A stretch of 64,000 nt of DNA from Brachynemurus nebulosus (lineage: Eukaryota > Arthropoda > Insecta > Neuroptera > Myrmeleontidae): positions 10,519,501-10,583,500 of the forward strand of contig JAPWDM010000014.1 in the NCBI GenBank assembly GCA_035578155.1. Reading direction: 5' to 3'. The stretch's first letter is position 1. Each line of letters starts with the position of its first letter. Under the pieces are notes generated by a model that was not told the DNA's origin, searched no databases, and saw only the letters and a list, made by a program, of their open reading frames with translations. Shown here one piece after another: positions 45,806 through 58,426 of the stretch. The position numbers were made by a program, and so were the translations under genes.

Positions 45806-46447
45806 GGGGAGGTTTACTCGAGAGTCCTTAAAAATTATCTATTTTTTTACAATGTTTTTCTCAAGAACGGAAGTAACGGAAAAACGGAAGATGTTTGAAC
45901 TTTTGATTACGATTTTTGCCTTATTTTTCGCTCTTTAAAGTAAATTTAAAAATAAAAAAATATTGAAAGTGTATCGAACTTAGGTAGAGGTGCCAAAGAA
46001 TTGAATTATCTTTAAAATAAAAAATTAAAAAAAAAGGATCCATCGAATAGTTGTTGAGTTATCGTGTCCGCCAGTTCCAAAAATGTAGTTCCGAGATATT
46101 ATAAAATATATATAAAGAAAGGTATTTTCAAAATTTTATATTTAATACTCATTATTGCGTGAACTACGTTTTTTGAATTTTTTTTTTATAGAAAGCTGGA
46201 TTCGGTTAATGTGCAAGAATCTTGTTTTTAAATTATTTTCAGTAAAATCACTTTGGGAGCATATTCTACACATAATTTGCTATCAATTTCGGCAAAAAAA
46301 TCGATTTTTTTTTTTATCAAATCTCAAGTAAACCTTCCCTTAAATTACTTTCAGCAGTTCACTTTGGGAACATATTCTACACATAATTAGCTACCAATTT
46401 CTGCAAAAAAAATCTATTTTTTTAACGACTCTCAAGTAAATCTCCCC
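45806..46447. mobile_element. piggyBac-type MITE with doubled right end
   Basis: The ends GGGGAGGTTTACTCGAGAGT and ACTCTCAAGTAAATCTCCCC are inverted repeats, with TTAA on both sides (45802-45805, 46448-46451), the piggyBac target. The last ~110 bp (46344-46447) are a tandem copy of 46230-46339, and the two copies are separated by TTAA (46340-46343) preceded by CTTCCC. No transposase. Confidence 0.8.
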
Positions 46448-46451
46448 TTAA

Positions 46452-47697
46452 GTTAATCTATTGAAACGTATAGTTACATTAACACTATGAGGCCCGAGCA
46501 CTTTTATAGGAAGCTTCCCCGGAAGCCGACAATATTTAAAAAAATAAAAAACTATATAAACAAATACATAAAATGCAATGATTTAAACACTGAATAGATT
46601 CAACACAGTTCAGCATGTATGTGTAAAACTGTAAACATACGTACATACTACATATACACTCACATTCAAATCAATTTTATTTAAAAATATAAATAATATT
46701 TTTTATGTATTTTTTGTTTATCTTAAAATTTTTTATACATAGAAACCAAAAGAGTAGTGTGAGTAGGAACACATCCGTGTGATGAATGATGGTAAACATC
46801 GCACACATAATGCGTAACCAACTAATCAATATTAATCATTGAACGCGGTCGGCCTCTGGGGAAGTTTTGTTTGGTTTCGGATGCCGAAGCCGTGGGACTG
46901 AAAGTGTTAATTTTGGCATTTGAAAGTGCAATGAAAACTTTGCAGTACAAGCGTCTATCTTTTTTTTTTTCAATTTTGTACCGACGAAAAATTTATCCAA
47001 AGAAAAAAAACCAAAAAAATGTGTTAAAATTAGACATTTTTTTGTTAAAAAAAGAATTTTCTCACTTTGTTTTCTCTTATTTTTCTTTCCACGTTTTTAT
47101 TCATAATTTGTTGCGACGTATATTTGGGTGTTTCTCCTGTCTTCCTTTCTCCTCTTCGTCAATTTATCCATCCATATTTGTTCAGTTAAAATAACAGCTA
47201 ACTATGTGTGTATCATCAAGTTAGCTAAATTATCGTCTCTCTCACTTACTCGGCGAGAGCTACTCGTATGTAGGTATGTAGTCAGCGAACGAACGACAAT
47301 AACAACCGCCATAATCGGGAAGAAAACAGACAGGGTGGTACAAAGAAAGGAACGAATGGCAGTAAATGGCGAGAGTAAAATATATTACGGACTGGGATAT
47401 AGATTGGTGGCACCGACTGGGATGAGTGTGGTTCAATTTCAAGAAGACGACGACGTGCTGAACACGTCACTTCCAGAAGAAGTCACAACACACCAAAACA
47501 TAAACTGAGATAAAACACACAACACAAACACAAATACAAATAAATATATACATACATATACGTGAGAGGCTTTATGTGTAGATGTATTTGTGTTCGTATA
47601 CTCTTTTATGGTATCACATTTTCACATTTTGTGATTCATAAAATATCTACGCGTATCTTATTATAGTTGAGGGAAAAAGTTGTGCAACTTATGTCAC
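46452..47697. other. intergenic; possible non-coding exon or promoter near 47230-47515
   Basis: At about 47230-47515 the sequence is less AT-rich, contains an initiator-like TAGTCAGCGAACGAACGACA, and a 126-codon frame (47128-47508) with no recognised domain. It may be a first exon or promoter, but no donor site is convincing. The rest is AT-rich. Confidence 0.35.
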
Positions 47698-47699
47698 TA

Positions 47700-48526
47700 C
47701 ACGGACAGAAAAATCCTATAATTTTTGTAGATAAAATTTCAGAAAACTTACATGCTCTCTTTTAATGCGTGCGCGATCGACGACCAAAGTAAAAAATATA
47801 TTAAAGCATGGTAAAATTTAATGTGGTAACACAACTTCTATCACACTCTTATGCATATATATTATAGTTTAATTCTTGTTGTCGTACTCTTTCATTTGCG
47901 CATCTGACCCGTAACCTTATGTTGCTTCGGCTGTACCTGTAAAAACTTCGAAGATGCCCGATCTTTTCCGACCTTTGATTCTTTATGATCCATACAAAAA
48001 TGATTGGCAACAATATATTCTAATACTGAAGATAGTGGAGTAACAAAATGATGAATTAAACGATGACCATCCGTCAAGACATTCTAATGAACACTGCTTC
48101 GACATCACACGACACCACACCAGCTAACCAGCTACTGGCAACACCACCAATCCTGCTATGTGACCTTCATATATGATTGTGTTGATACTTTCTGCAGCTT
48201 GCCTCGCTATGTGACAGCGTTGATACCTTTTCTTTCTTTCTTTCTACTATTAGCTTCTTTTATTCTTTTCTACTTTTCTTCTATTTTAAGACAGCATGGT
48301 AATTTTTGTAAGAAAAACAATTAAACTGTCGGCAATGGAACTTTTTACTGGGCTATTTTACAAATTTTACGGAGCTAATATTACGGAAAGAACATTCTAT
48401 CCTTTAAATTTTCTATGATTAATTATAATTTTTATATTTTTACCGTACAAAATTGAATATGTTCGCCTTTTACACGTCGATTGTAGTGCTGAGCACAGTA
48501 ATTTTTATATGAATTTTCTCTCTGTG
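47700..48526 (+). mobile_element. MITE with CAC...GTG ends, copy 2 (complete)
   Basis: An 827-bp element nearly identical to 69-896 and in the same orientation, with ends CACGGACAGAAAAA and TTTTCTCTCTGTG and perfect TA flanks (47698-47699, 48527-48528). Only scattered substitutions separate the copies, so both inserted fairly recently or belong to a homogeneous family. Confidence 0.85.
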
Positions 48527-48528
48527 TA

Positions 48529-51418
48529 TGTTGCCGAATCGTTAGGATAGAGTTTAGAATAATTTTGAAATGATCATATTAAAAAATGGATAAGAAATTG
48601 ATATCTCTTGAGAGAAATACCGAAATATTTTGAGGAACCAAGGAAAAATTTATGAAAAAAAGGAAGGACACAGTTGAACTCGCGTCGCAGAGCGAATTTT
48701 GGTCGATATATAATAGCCTAACAGAAACGCGACACATCCGGAAAATAAGTCAACAAAATAAGTCAGATTTTTACAGGAAAAGCAAAAATTTCGCATGAAA
48801 ATTATCCAAAGTTTACCAACGGATTTAGTTGAAACGTAGCTGGTAACTGAACTTGAAAAATTTGGACATGATGACGTCATTACGTATGCAAAATTTTTTA
48901 AATATTTTAAAGTCATAATCAAAGTTATTTAGAATTTGAAATTTGAAAGTGCTTATAGGTTTTTCGACATTTCTTTTTTCGTTTTTCATATAATCGAAAT
49001 TCACATTTCCTGAAAGAATTTGGGGAGCTTGTATAGTAAAAAGGGCTGAACACCATTGATATGTAAAATCTATTCGTACTGACAAGATATATTGAGTATA
49101 AAATTTAATGGGATAATTTTTAATTTACAAAAGTCGTAATTGGAGATGATCTGGTACTGCGGGTCGCATTTTGGAGCTCGGGAGCCACATTTTGAGAATC
49201 TCTCCCATAAATGTCCCGTCATATTAATTTGCAGCATCACGAATTTTAACATGGATATATTTGTGGGCGGAGTTACAGTTAAAAAAATTGTAGGGATTTA
49301 TAAATTTGGTATCAAAATATTTGTACCAGAAAGATTTGACCTATTAAATTGAGTACCAGTTTTTGGCTGGGGTACGACTATGATTGACAGTGAGTAAATC
49401 AAATAATTAGCTAATGTTTGTTGTTATCTCTACGTGTACCTATTGAACTATAAAACATAACTATAATTCCATGTTTTTCCGGACAGTGGAGAAATATTAA
49501 AACGGCAGTCTTTTAAGAGATATTCGTGAAAAGTAAAATAATTTTCCTTGATTATTAAAAGTTTTTGACCAGTTTTTGACATGGGAACCAGTCTTGAGCA
49601 CTAATTAATGTTGAGGATGCTTTAGTTAATTAAAAATTAAAAATATTTACTATTTTTAAACAATTTATTTACAAAATACATAAAATAATTTGGCAAACTT
49701 TAAGTGAAATATCAAAATTTTTCAATCAGAATGAATTTGTTTATTCAAAAATTACGTAAATAAATTTTTATTTTTTCTAATTAAACTCTTTCCGTAAAAT
49801 CGGAGAGACATTTTCTTTTGCCAAATATCTTAATGTTTTTTTTTTTTCGTTTATCTTAAAACGTACGTTATACATAGTAAAAATTTGATTTTCTTCTATT
49901 TTTCATTTTGTACCTATATATACATATGTATGTATTTAAAGTAACGATTAGTAGTTTTGATAAAGTGCACGTAATCTTTTAACTCGAAACTGGAAAGTTG
50001 ACTATATATATGTAAACGGAGAGAAGTGGAAAAGGCGCCTTCGAAGTGGAAATAAAAATAAAATAAACCAAATATATTTTATATAAGAAACAGGAATGAG
50101 CAACGCGGAGTAATAATAAAAGTACTTGTGTGTAACAGTGGCGAATTTGCTATTAAAAATGGGAGAATGCAGTGTCAAAAAATTGATAAATAAATATAAG
50201 AATTTATGTTTTGTGCAGTGTTAAAATGTTTGAGTTAACGAATAGTATTATTTGGTACTATCATTTCTGATTTAAGTTTCTACTGAATCTTAGTTTTCAA
50301 TTCTCCAGACTTAAATACTTGTGTTCGATAGCACCTACATTATTCAACTGAATTGGTTTTAATTTTATATATGAATTGATGATTCGCCCTACATTTTACC
50401 CCTCAAATTGTTGTAAAATGCCTCAGAGCTTCTAGATTTCTAGAATTTCTTCAAAAAGAAAGAAAAAAATCAAACAGTGATTCTTTCAGTTAGTGTTTAT
50501 TTTCTAGCTACAGAGCTGAACTTTTTTTAAGCGGTAAGATAGGGGCCAAATAAAAAAAAAATCGTAAAAAAAATATATATTAAAAAAGTTTACTCCAGAT
50601 TGTAAAAAAAATTTTTCTACTCCTGTTGAAGAACACACTCATTACATATCCGTTAATTGTTGAAAAAGTTAGGCATTATTCAAATGTGTGAAGGAAATTT
50701 CATTACTCACTACCTTGAAAGCACCGTATTAACCATTATTCAATGGGCTGGCTTTTGTTTTGTGTATAATATACGTATCAATTTTTAATTTCAAATATGT
50801 TGCGTAGTAACATCTAAGTAAACAAAGTAGCTTGTATTTTGTTTTCATCGTTTGTACATATATAAACATTTAATGAAATTAGCGATAGATTAAAAATTGT
50901 ATTCTTTTGATTCAAAAATATTCAATATTTAAATAAAAAAAAAAGTCGTAGAAAAAATATCGTATTCTACTCGCTTGCAATGGCTATTACTCATTCAGAT
51001 GCATTACTACACTCGCCTCGCAAGCTCGGCTCGTGTCGCAATTTCATCTTCGTGAGTAATAGCTATCATTACCAGATTGTTGAATAACACTATTTTTATA
51101 CGGTGAATCAGGACTGCATAAAAAAGTTTCATGGAAAATACATGACTCAAAACGCTCAAAATCTCACAATTTGCTTAGAAATTGCTTTTTTAAATAAGAT
51201 GAAGCATTAATTTACACATGAAAACATTACATTTCATTTTTATAATGTTATAAAAATTGCGATAAATACATCTATAAAAAAATTGAATGATGCAATAACT
51301 TATATTCTTGTACAATGTATTGATTGAATGCTTAAAAGCAATCAGTAAGTGATTCTATCAGAGTAAATTATTATAATATTAATAGATTTGAGCGTTACTT
51401 TATGGTATTCCATACTTG
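48529..51418. other. intergenic, nothing recognised
   Basis: AT-rich. At about 50935-51065 there is a segment with CTACTCGCTTGCAATGGCTA and CTCGCCTCGCAAGCTCGGCT, whose two sides (ATGGCTATTACTCA / GTGAGTAATAGCTAT) are inverted, a small GC-spiked palindrome. The minus-strand frames at 48650-49252 lack any domain. Confidence 0.45.
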
Positions 51419-51616
51419 TAAATAATAAACAAATATTTTCTTTGCAAAATACCACTTTTATTTTGAAACTGTGACAATATTGTTTCGAACCGTTAGTTCA
51501 TTTTCAAACAGAAATTCATTTTCTGTTTGAAAATGAACTAACGGTTCGAAACAATATTGTCACAGTTTCAAAATAAAAGTGGTATTTTGCAAAGTAAAAT
51601 ATTTGTTTATTATTTA
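51419..51616. repeat. near-perfect 198-bp palindrome
   Basis: The arms 51419-51511 and 51523-51616 (about 93 bp each) match almost perfectly as reverse complements, differing by about one inserted base; the loop is 11 bp. Core motif CGAACCGTTAGTTCATTTTC. No coding capacity. Confidence 0.92.
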
Positions 51617-52763
51617 TAAATTATTATAATTGATGTTTAAATTTCTTACTTTTTTTTGCTTCTTAGTTACTTTATGCACTTTAATGGAAATTTTTTTTAG
51701 AAACCACACAAACGAGTCATATAAGAAAGATCGCATAAAATGGGTTCAGCTGTAATTTCATTAAATAACAGAAAGTGAATTTTCTTAAATTTTTGGCCGG
51801 TACTTTCCAAAGTATCGTCACTGCTCTTATATATACGCTTATACCATTGAATACTGTCGTAGTAAATGCGCCATCTCCCGCAGTAAAATGAACTAAAAAC
51901 ACGAAATAGAAGAAAATATCGCACAAAATGTTGTTTGTACAAATATATACAATAAAAATAAATTGTTCTACAGGATGAGTCTCCAGAAACAGGATTGTGA
52001 TTTTCTGGTTACGTATTTTTTGTCTAATGAATATTATTTTCTGTGATTCATAATTTACGCCTTGATATGCACCTAAAGAAATGTCCCGCACATGTATAAA
52101 TATAAGTATTCCAAAATTTTTCTAAAGAAGACAATACGAAATTTAGATTCATGTTAATTAAACGATTGCAATAAAATTTCGAAAATAGGTTCAGCTCTTT
52201 CCTGATTGTGTAATCGATTCTGCCTTATAATTTTAATCTATAGTTTATGTTGCAGTACAGATTTAATTAAGAATTAGGTATCATAGAAAACGTAAATATT
52301 AAGACATATTTTCAAAACAGACTATATAACACTCAATTACAACACAAGTAGAGTTAACTGCTTTCGTAGAAAATGAATACTTTCATGAGAAAATTCCGTA
52401 GGAAAATATCTTGTTCTCCTGTGGTTATAATCTAAAACAATTACTGCAATAGTAAATACGGATTCTTAACATTAAAGACGTTGTTTCGGAAAAGTCGAAT
52501 AGAAATTTCGTTTGAAAACTGTTTGTAGAATTTTTTTTTAAAATTCCTTTGAAATGATATTCAGTACTTACTCCTTTTTAGCTAGCCGTAGGCATTACTA
52601 ATAGAATACAGGATTTATATATATGGTGCAAGACCAAGTAATTTTCGTAGATTCCCGTTGAAAAAAATTTCTCCTGTTTACGTTGCAACAAAATATGTTG
52701 ATTTGTTACATTTTGAAATTTTTTACATCAGTGAAATAAGAAGTATTCTACCATACCTGGAAC
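51617..52763. other. intergenic; unrecognised 124-codon frame
   Basis: A minus-strand frame at 51717-52091 (begins MRDISLGAYQGVNYESQKII) runs 124 codons in AT-rich DNA. I recognise no domain, and its C-terminal half is hydrophobic in the way AT-rich chance frames are. It could be a decayed repeat. Confidence 0.35.
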
Positions 52764-52985
52764 CAGGGCCGGATTTATACGAGGAACGATAGGCAGGCCC
52801 GACGGGGGATGGGTAGTTGGGGCTGTAGCCCTGGAGTCCAGGTCTGAAAAGAAGCCCGCGTAAAAATGTAAAAGTGTTTTTTTTTTGGTTTGTCAACTAT
52901 ATTTTTGGGGGAAAAGTCTCAAGGGCTCGTCATTTCTTTCCACAGCTGTGGCGACTCCCCCCAGCCCTAAGACTCTCGAAAATGG
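52764..52985 (+). mobile_element. hAT-like GC-rich repeat fragment (CAGGGCCGG start)
   Basis: Begins CAGGGCCGGATTTATACGAG, a common hAT-type terminal motif (CAGNG...). It is GC-rich up to about 52980 and similar in layout to 25088-25330. No right end found. Confidence 0.5.
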
Positions 52986-53689
52986 TACAAAAAAACTCGA
53001 TTAAAATGCAAATTTTTTTACGTTTTAAAATGAAAACTTAGACGATAAAAGTTTAGTTTTGAGGGTGTTGGGGTTTATATTTCGTTGTTTTTCGGAAGAA
53101 TGCAAGTCGAACAAATTTAAATTCCTGTAATGACTTGGCCAAAGACAACTTTTATATAAATGTTATTTTTCTGGCGTTGGATTTGTCAGTGCGCTCTGCA
53201 TGATAAGTTCTGGATTTGCCTCCGCCTGGTACCGGGAGATTCAAGCGTAGGTATGTAATAATACTGTAGAAATTAGAATATTTGAGAAAAATATTACAAA
53301 CGCGGAGAATAGCCAATAGGGAAATTAAATTGTGCAAAACTAAAGATCAAAATTCGAAATAGTAGAGAAAAAATAAAGTTTCCAAAGAAACTGGACATAT
53401 CAAAAATTAAATATTTTATATTTTCGGAAAACGGGACAAAGATTAAAATTTTGCCAAAACAAAGGTATGTGTCTTAAATAAAACAAAAGAAACAGGACTA
53501 TTCTGTTGAAGATGTGAAGTATGGACGCCATCAAGACCAGTTCCCTCTTATGTAAAAAGCATAAAATTTTCATGCAAGACCAATACCGTCTTACGTAAAA
53601 AGTATAAAATTTTCATGCCACTAAAGTACATAATCTAATCCCACACTTCTTATATGACTCACTCAAACATCAACAAATAAACACATATA
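52986..53689. other. intergenic, nothing recognised
   Basis: AT-rich. A 40-bp unit (CAAGACCA..ACC.TCTTA.GTAAAAAG.ATAAAATTTTCATGC) is duplicated in tandem at about 53533-53618. No gene. Confidence 0.45.
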
Positions 53690-54070
53690 CAACATAATTT
53701 TCTATGATTCGACCGACGTTGGTCGCACAAAATGTTGTTTAGTGCCAACCAAAGAACAGAGAATAGCACCAGCAGCGGAGAGAACAACAACAACGACCAC
53801 CAACAGAAAAAAGGACACAAAACAACAAAAAATAAAAATAAGACGGCGAGAGAAAAGAAACGAGCAGAAGCATAAAATAAAATACATTTATCTTTATTGT
53901 AAAGTGATAAAGGAAACTGTGAGGTTGGCAATACTGTCATTTACCGACTTCGAGCCTGCACCTCGCTCAACACCCGAGCGAGCGAGACTCGACCATTTCC
54001 ACTTTAATACACCAGTCATTGGCAGCAATGACTGACGCCAACCACAAAACTAACGACGCCTATAAAATGC
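53690..54070. promoter_or_regulatory. possible promoter/5'UTR-like region
   Basis: A purine-rich stretch with ACAACAACAACGACCACCAA, then CTCGCTCAACACCCGAGCGA and CCAGTCATTGGCAGCAATGA, resembling insect 5' untranslated regions. Frames at 53742-54035 (+) and 53659-53940 (-) lack domains. The call rests on texture only. Confidence 0.25.
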
Positions 54071-54329
54071 GTCGTAGTGTTACATTTATATTACATATAT
54101 AAATATATTTTCACAAAACGTTTTGGCGATGTAACAGTAATGTACAAATAAATGTAATCATTCTGAAAAATATGTAGTTTCGTATTTAATTGTCTCAAGT
54201 TTTTAGCTTTAATTGCCGGAAACTGATCTATACATATAATCAAATTGTAACGAGACCATTTCTGTACATGGAATATTTTTGGAAAATTGTACTGGTACTG
54301 TAAATAGTTATCGATGTAGATATCAAAAC

Positions 54330-54791
54330 AGCGATTTTTAGAATTTTTGTCTGTCTGTGTGTCTGTTCACGCATCATGCAAAAACTATTGGACGGATTTT
54401 AATGAAATTTGGTGCGATGATAACTTATTACCTGGGTCAACATCTAAAATACTTTTTACTCCGGGAAAGTTTCTCATTCCCACGGGAAAATGGAAAAACC
54501 ATTTTAAACATGTGCACACTTCAGACAAAAACAATTGGACCGATTTTAATAAAATTTGGTGTGGTGATAACTTATTGCGTAGGGCAACATTTAAAATATT
54601 TTTTATTCTGGGAAAATGCCTCATTCCCACGGGAAAATAGAAAAACCATTTTGAGCATGTGCACGCATTACTCAAAAACTATTGGACGGATTTTGATGAA
54701 ATTTGGTGTGGTGATAACTTATTACTTGGGTCAACATTTACGATACCTTTTGCTTCGGAAAAATGCTCCATTCCCAGGGGATACCAAATAA
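54330..54791 (+). repeat. three tandem 147-bp units (insect repeat element)
   Basis: After a TTTTGTCTGTCTGTGTGTCT lead-in, the block GGACGGATTTTAATGAAATT recurs at 54390, 54537 and 54684, exactly 147 bp apart. Each unit ends with a '(C)GGGAAA.T....ATTCCCACGGGAAAAT'-type block that resembles the internal repeats of the Helitron-like element at 9898. Because 147 is a multiple of 3 all frames stay in register, which produces the 144-codon frame at 54357-54791 with a 49-residue periodicity; it is not a credible gene. Confidence 0.8.
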
Positions 54792-56040
54792 TCTTGTTCA
54801 GTAATCTTGTAATACTCAAGTAATCTTGAGAAATACCAACCGATTTTAAAAATTCTTTCATTGGTGTATAATGGATCGTACATTCTAATATATTTTCATT
54901 TTAAATGTCAAAAATGTTCTGCAGAAACTCCCCGAAGTTTATTGGATTTTTACCAAGTTTTACTTAAATATTACGGAAATTGTGAACGTGAGATTCAAAA
55001 TTGTCTTCCAGGATCCTGTGGGCTCAGCGAAGATCCAAAATTAAAATTGCTTTCAAAATTATCGAAATGGTTATCTACGGAAATACTTCAAAGTTTGAAA
55101 ATTGAAATATGGATATGGTTACTTTTAAGTCGAAATGGAGTGATTAAGAAACTGATTTAGTATACGTACATAATTTCGTATAGTATCTGATTTAAACATA
55201 ATCTGACGCTTAAAGTAGATGTTTTTCACCAAATTTTTTCACTCTTGGCCTGTTTTTGGTATAAACCAAACAATAGAAGTTTGTAGACTTTTGTGAATCT
55301 ATTCCTTCTGAATATATTAAATTGTGACCTTATTTACTTTCTTGTGACCTTATTATCTTAGCTTAAAGATAATAATTACCCTGGAGCTTTTCTCGACTAA
55401 TTCTTTCAAACTCGTATACAACGATTAAAATCATACTTGTTATGGGCTGAATAATCACATGTAAATTTGAAGTTATTATTTGAGGTTCGTAAATGTTTGA
55501 ATTATTTTCCCCACTATTGTATGTCATTCTTCCATGGTATGAACTATATTATTATTTCTGTATATACATATGCTTTTAATTGTTTGTATGTAGTAAAAGA
55601 TATCATAATATTTCTTACGTGTTTTTTTGTGGTTCCAGTTGTTTTGTATGTGGTATGATAAGTATATGTATGTACGGAACACACATACATATACTCTTTG
55701 CGTAAATAAAGAAAAAAATTAATTGTACGACATAAAATAGTGCTCAAATGTCCATTATTCATTGACTGCTGACATTTTTATATTTTAACACATTAAAAGA
55801 AATACAACAAAAAATTACATAAAATTATTTTTAACATGTCGTAAGTACAATTGCAATTTTGCAGTATTTGTATGTTTAGATTTTAAAATTCTAGGTTTTT
55901 GATTTTGAGTTTTAATTTTTTAAATGTATTCCGCCTCAATAAAGCAATAGCCTTTCCAAATAAAAAGCAATTTTGGAAATCTTTAGAAAATCTAAAAATG
56001 ATGTGTTTTTTTAACAGAACCTTAAAAGGTTAACAGAACC
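54792..56040. other. intergenic, nothing recognised
   Basis: AT-rich. The 99-codon frame at 54861-55160 has no recognisable domain and no upstream context supporting it. Confidence 0.4.
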
Positions 56041-56535
56041 TTAAAATTTAAATTGTTTGAAATTTTGCTTTTTTTACATTTTTAAGCTAAACTATTAAAG
56101 ATAGGACAAAATATTAAGTGACAATTTTGTAGTCCCATTGACGCTTTACAGAAAAGTTCCTTACAAATTTTTCGTATTACAAATAGTTACAACGTTACGA
56201 AGAGGAAATTCAGCTATTACAGCGGGTGTCATGAAAACACCTGAATCTAGGACGATGGTAGAAATTTGTTTTAACGCCTCGAGAAACCGAGAATGACCGA
56301 AATTTCTGTCATAATCCCGGGTTCAGGTTTTTTTCATGACACCGGCTGTAATGGCTGAATTTCCACTTTGGGGTGTGTAACTTTGAGGGTCTCTAACTAT
56401 TTGTAATACGAAAAATTTGTAAGGAACTTTTTTGTAAAGCGTCAATTGGACTACAAAATTGTCATTTAACATTTTGTCCATAGTTTATTGGTTTAAAAAT
56501 CTAAAAAAAGTAAAATTTTAAGAAATTTAAATTTT
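56041..56535. repeat. 495-bp fold-back related to repeat R2
   Basis: The left arm (56041-56268) and right arm (56298-56535) are imperfect reverse complements sharing GACAATTTTGTAGTCC, GACGCTTTACA and TTCCTTACAAATTTTTCGTA. The loop of about 29 bp includes CCTCGAGAAACCGAG. The inner arm contains the 'ATAATCCCGGGTTCAGGT ... ATGACA..GGCTGTAAT' block shared with R2 at 56836 and 59958. Confidence 0.85.
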
Positions 56536-56835
56536 AAAGCTCTGTAGAAAGTGAAATATTAGTGATACAAATTTGACTCAATGAAATTTTTTGTCCAAAA
56601 TTTAATGCTTAATAAGGTGCTTCGATTCATTTTATGGAAAAAAATTTCTTCATAGTTTGCAGGAGTAAATAATATAAAAAACCGTTTTTCCTGTGTTATT
56701 TAAATGGGAAAACTTTAGGTTCGATGATACACCTCTAACAATTGGAATTTTGAGCTGCGCTTTGGTGAGGATGTTTGTGTAGACGTATCCTACGATATTT
56801 TGAGCGGAGAGCGATTTTTTTTTGGCACACCCTAA

Positions 56836-56985
56836 TATACATATATAAATTTTAGTGAATATTATATTCAGTTTCTAGGTACCTCAAAACAAATTTCTGC
56901 CATAGTCCCGGGCTCAAGTCCCATCATGACAGTGGCTGTAATAGCTGAATCCCCATTCTGGAAATTTGCTAAAATAAAATTAATC
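56836..56985 (+). repeat. dispersed repeat R2, copy 1
   Basis: Matches 59958-60095: TTTTAGTGAATATTAT, AAACAAATTTCTGCCATAGT, CCCGGGCTCA, ATGACAGTGGCTGTAATAG. Confidence 0.75.
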
Positions 56986-58426
56986 CTGTCAAGACACGTT
57001 ATACACGTTTACATATTTAATGTAAATAACTGTTTAATTTTGAAATTTTATATAAAATGAGCGGACCCACTCTCAACAAAAATATATCATATTCCATTCA
57101 AAAACAATTACAATCATTTATCTCTGTCCATGTATTTATTTTCAAACAATTCCCCTGTCACCTAAATACAATTGCTATAAATATTCCAAAAGTGTGAATT
57201 GTCTAATACAAAAAACATTGTAACAAACATTTTAATAAACACATAATTTATTATCTGTATAACGTACCTAGACCAGTCAAGATGTAAAATTAAATTTATT
57301 GTAAATGATATCTATCAGATATACTTTACAATACCATACATAGATGGAATTATGTAATATATAAAAGCTATAAATTTTTAAATAATTAATAATGTTTATA
57401 TTGATAAATAATAATCAATATGTACGTACGACGTTCAAGTTGAATGTATTATAAATGAATGAAACATACATACATACTATTTACGAGGGGGGTGGTGCGG
57501 ACAGTAAGGAATGAAGAACGTGGGCGCTAGAGAGAGGTGAAGTTCTTAAACACTTCCGTGTTAAATAACATTCTTTAAAACAATACCTATTTCCACACCC
57601 ACAACATATACATTATATGTACTTATATGTTTAAAAAAAAATGTATATAGTATCACGAGATATGTCATTGGCGGTCACTTATGTAAAAGGAAAGGGTGCA
57701 GTGTATCCACAGTATTATTCTGTTTTTTTGGAGCTGCGAAGAAAAAGAGTTTATTTCTATAGCGTTTTCATTGTAATAATTTAAAGATCCAAAGATTGCT
57801 TGCAGGCGGAATGTATTTTCCTGATGTCATTTTTGTTCATGTTTCAAATTTGTATTGAACTCATGTTAACTTAATGTAGTATAATATAGTGTAATGTAGT
57901 ATTAACACTATGCCTATGTTGGAATATTTTTTGTACTTTTCCATTCTTTCACTTATTTTTCCACGAGACGTTTGTATTTTTTTAGAAAAAAATTTGTGTT
58001 TGCCTAACAAAAATGATTGTGAAATAACAGACAACGAAACTAGAGTGTTTTCGGGTTGACAGTTTCCGAGTTAAATTGCATCTAGGCAACAAATTTGAAC
58101 TGTAGAAAATACTTTTTTCTCACAGTAAAAGTGAAAACACTTCAGAAATTTTGAACCTAGCTGTACTGAATGGATTGTTAAAAATTATTCTTCTTGAATT
58201 TTTGATATCAAAAAAGCTTACTACTAAGAAAAATCATAGCTAATGTTTTTCGATTCGATTTCCACGACTAATTATGCTTTAAAAGTTTTTCTGCAGCCTT
58301 TTTTCATAATTGACAGACAAATGAATCTCTACCCAGTTCCTTTGAAAATACGGCTACTGGCACTTTTCAAATCCTAGTCCTCACCGGTTCTTCCAACGCC
58401 CCCATCTCATAATGCAATGTAAAATT
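56986..58426. other. intergenic; contains an empty-site paralogue
   Basis: About 57975-58115 corresponds to the repeat split at 43133-43577 and lacks the MITE. A GGGGGGTGGTGCGG tract lies at about 57486. No gene. Confidence 0.5.

Noticed and set aside
46871..47194. 107-codon frame as a membrane protein
   Set aside because: Phe/Lys-rich translation of T- and A-runs; no credible start or homology recognised.
48650..49352. Overlapping 60-90-codon frames on both strands
   Set aside because: AT-rich chance frames without domain, start context or splice logic.
54357..54791. 144-codon frame with 49-residue repeats as a repeat protein
   Set aside because: It follows from a 147-bp non-coding tandem repeat; other frames and the opposite strand are also open.
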